DNA from: Anaerolineae bacterium
Lineage (GTDB): Bacteria > Chloroflexota > Anaerolineae > Aggregatilineales > Phototrophicaceae
Assembly: GCA_020848855.1 (NCBI GenBank)
Contig: JADLHH010000017.1
Span: forward strand, 1-5,964
DNA length: 5,964 nt
Reading direction: 5' to 3'
The notes under the pieces are model-generated. The model ran no database searches. It was given only the letters and a program-made list of their open reading frames with translations, and was not told the origin of the DNA. Numbering within the stretch: position 1 is the stretch's first letter; each line of letters opens with the position of its first letter. This document shows positions 4,790-5,964 of this stretch, one piece after another. A program made the position numbers and the translations under genes.

Positions 4790-5757
4790 TTCGACTCTCC
4801 GGTCAGCGCGCGGACGCGCTGGCGGCAGTCGTCGAGCACGTCGCGCACGGTCTGTTCCAGCGGGATAATCGGCTGCCAGCCGGTCGCTTCGCGCAGGCGG
4901 GATGCGTCGCCCCACACCTTGCTCGTCCCGCCGGGGCGCAGGCGGGCGGTGTCCGATTCAATGCGGATGTGGGCGTCGGTCAGCGCCAGCATCATGTCCA
5001 GCACCGCGCGGATTGTCCACGTCCTGCCGGACGCGATGTTGTAGACCTCGCCCGGCGCGCCGCGCTCCATGATCAGGCGGTAGCCGCGCACCACGTCGCG
5101 CACGTCGGTGAAATCGCGCTCGGCGCTCAGCGAGCCGACGCGTATCGTCGGCGGCTGCTGCCCGGCTTCGATTCGGGCGATTTGCAGCGCGAAATCCGGC
5201 GCGACAAAGCCGGGACTCTGACCGGGTCCCAGATGGTTGAACGGGCGCGCCCGCATGATCGGCAGGTTATTGCTCAGGTAGTACTGCACTGCCAGCATGT
5301 CCTGCGCTGCTTTGCTGACGCGGTCGGGGTTGGATGGGCGCAGCGGCAGGTCTTCGGTGGCGGGGCGGTCATCGGTCTGCTCGCCATAGATGTCGCCGGA
5401 ACTGACGACGAGGATGCGCGGCTTTAGGTTGTGTATCAGGCAGCCGAGGATCACGCTCACCTGCGCGTGAATGTTGTTCTCCAGCGTGCTCCACACCGCC
5501 GAATACGACCGGGCGGGCGATGCCTGCGCTGCCAGGTGGTAGATGTGATCCGGCTGGAGCGCGCCGATCAGGTCGGCGACCGCTTTTTCGTCGCGCAGGT
5601 CGACGGTGTGATAGGTCACCGCCGCGCCGGGCAGTTCGAACGGTCGAAAGCTCGTGCCGTGCAATTCATAGCTGCTCGGCGTACCGCTGTCCGACGCGAG
5701 TTCGTGGATGAGGTGGCGACCGGCGAAACCGTCGGCTCCGGTGATCAAGACGCGCAC
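4786..5757 (-). CDS. NAD(P)-dependent sugar-nucleotide epimerase/dehydratase (GDP-mannose 4,6-dehydratase / RMD-like), with altered active-site Tyr
   Basis: This 323-residue extended short-chain dehydrogenase starts with the Rossmann strand and TGADGFAGRHL (GxxGxxG at about 7-13, GTG start). Further landmarks are YHLAAQ, SSGDIYG (about 119-125), RPFNHLGPGQSPGFV (about 171-185), typical of the GMD and GDP-6-deoxy-4-keto-mannose reductase branch, and RDFTDVRDVV near 214. Such enzymes act on GDP- or dTDP-sugars for surface polysaccharide. The catalytic YxxxK reads DRVSK: Asp145 stands where Tyr is expected, with Lys149 kept. The open frame extends to a GTG at 5790, but the -10 TATAAT lies at 5792-5797, so that codon precedes the likely transcript start. 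AAGGA at 5766-5770 lies eight bases before GTG 5757, which is preferred. A coupled frame follows at 4789. The fold is certain; the exact reaction is not, and the Asp may make the enzyme impaired or different. Confidence 0.85.
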   Translation of the reverse strand: MRVLITGADGFAGRHLIHELASDSGTPSSYELHGTSFRPFELPGAAVTYHTVDLRDEKAVADLIGALQPDHIYHLAAQASPARSYSAVWSTLENNIHAQVSVILGCLIHNLKPRILVVSSGDIYGEQTDDRPATEDLPLRPSNPDRVSKAAQDMLAVQYYLSNNLPIMRARPFNHLGPGQSPGFVAPDFALQIARIEAGQQPPTIRVGSLSAERDFTDVRDVVRGYRLIMERGAPGEVYNIASGRTWTIRAVLDMMLALTDAHIRIESDTARLRPGGTSKVWGDASRLREATGWQPIIPLEQTVRDVLDDCRQRVRALTGESK

Positions 5758-5791
5758 AGGGGTGTTCCTTCGGTATGGCAAGGTGCGCACG

Positions 5792-5820
5792 ATTATAACG
5801 AATTTGCCGCCGAGTGTCAG
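5792..5820 (-). promoter_or_regulatory. Near-consensus sigma-70 promoter of the epimerase gene
   Basis: On the minus strand CTGACA (5820-5815) and TATAAT (5797-5792) are separated by exactly 17 bases, matching consensus at 11 of 12 positions. The transcript would start near 5785, leaving a leader of about 28 bases to GTG 5757 with the AAGGA site correctly placed. Confidence 0.8.
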
Positions 5821-5863
5821 GTGAAAGGGGCTATCAGCCCAGGGTCATCGCATCAAATTTCAC
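5821..5863. repeat. Dyad symmetry immediately upstream of the epimerase promoter
   Basis: GGGCT 5828-5832 and AGCCC 5836-5840 form a short hairpin around ATC, and GTGAAA 5821-5826 matches TTTCAC 5858-5863 in inverted orientation. The group directly abuts the -35 element. It could be an operator or only the end of a neighbouring gene's leader; the sequence does not decide. Confidence 0.25.
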
Positions 5864-5891
5864 ACAGGGTTTCCAATGGTTCACAACGCTC

Positions 5892-5951
5892 TTGTAGGGG
5901 CGAACCCACGTGTTCGCCCGCTGGGGCAGACACACAGGTCTGCCCCTACAA
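5892..5951. repeat. 60-base palindromic repeat with two internal hairpins
   Basis: TTGTAGGGGC 5892-5901 and GCCCCTACAA 5942-5951 are perfect inverted ends. Inside are two perfect hairpins with 6-base loops: GGGCGAAC 5898-5905 with GTTCGCCC 5912-5919, and GGGGCAGAC 5923-5931 with GTCTGCCCC 5938-5946. The outer ends share bases with the inner stems, so a single long stem and a two-hairpin form compete. This organisation and the GTAGGGGCGAAC...GTTCGCCC wording resemble dispersed intergenic repeats found in Chloroflexota and Cyanobacteria. There is no transposase here, so it would be non-autonomous. Only one copy is in the window. Confidence 0.8.
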
Positions 5952-5964
5952 AACACCTATGACC

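Noticed and set aside
1..5964. tRNA, rRNA, CRISPR array, transposase gene or prophage genes
   Set aside because: None was seen on either strand. The repeats present are isolated palindromes, not regularly spaced direct repeats.

Overview
The window is GC-rich, with strongly GC-biased third codon positions, and holds bacterial housekeeping and accessory genes. The gene content and the palindromic intergenic repeats would fit a Chloroflexota-like (Anaerolineae-type) genome. That is a judgement from style, not a database result.

Layout. (1) Bases 1-1191, plus strand: the C-terminal part of a LivG ATPase (cut by the window edge) overlaps a complete LivF ATPase by an ATGA junction. This is the end of a branched-chain amino acid ABC transporter operon. 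(2) 1192-1329: three stacked hairpins between convergent genes. (3) 1330-2034, minus strand: a seven-helix Bax inhibitor-1 family membrane protein. (4) 2035-2233: its leader plus a compound GC-rich palindrome. (5) 2234-3550, minus strand: a fold-type I PLP aminotransferase. (6) 3551-3745: a long, organised leader for that aminotransferase, containing a promoter, a 17-codon Met/Thr-rich reading frame, an antiterminator arm, an intrinsic terminator and a strong Shine-Dalgarno. (7) 3832-4686, plus strand: a divergently transcribed protein resembling alpha-acetolactate decarboxylase. (8) 4508-5820, minus strand: an NAD-dependent sugar-nucleotide epimerase/dehydratase with a near-consensus promoter, translationally coupled through GTGA to a short frame that runs into the 3' end of the decarboxylase-like gene. 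(9) 5821-5964: a dyad near the epimerase promoter and a long palindromic repeat.

The most interesting part is the aminotransferase leader at about 3575-3745. Its parts are arranged as in ribosome-mediated transcription attenuation. The leader frame has four Met codons in its first six codons and four Thr codons among the next five. A GCGGGGT arm immediately follows the leader stop codon and can pair with the 5' arm of a terminator hairpin that is followed by TTTTTGTTT. This would make the aminotransferase responsive to charged tRNA-Met or tRNA-Thr. That mechanism is inferred from the sequence and has not been demonstrated.

Second-tier observations are an epimerase whose usual catalytic Tyr of YxxxK appears to be Asp, and a coding-like coupled frame at its 3' end that may be a truncated operon gene. 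Two start codons (aminotransferase and epimerase) should be moved inward relative to the longest open frames, because those frames begin upstream of the signals that would have to express them.
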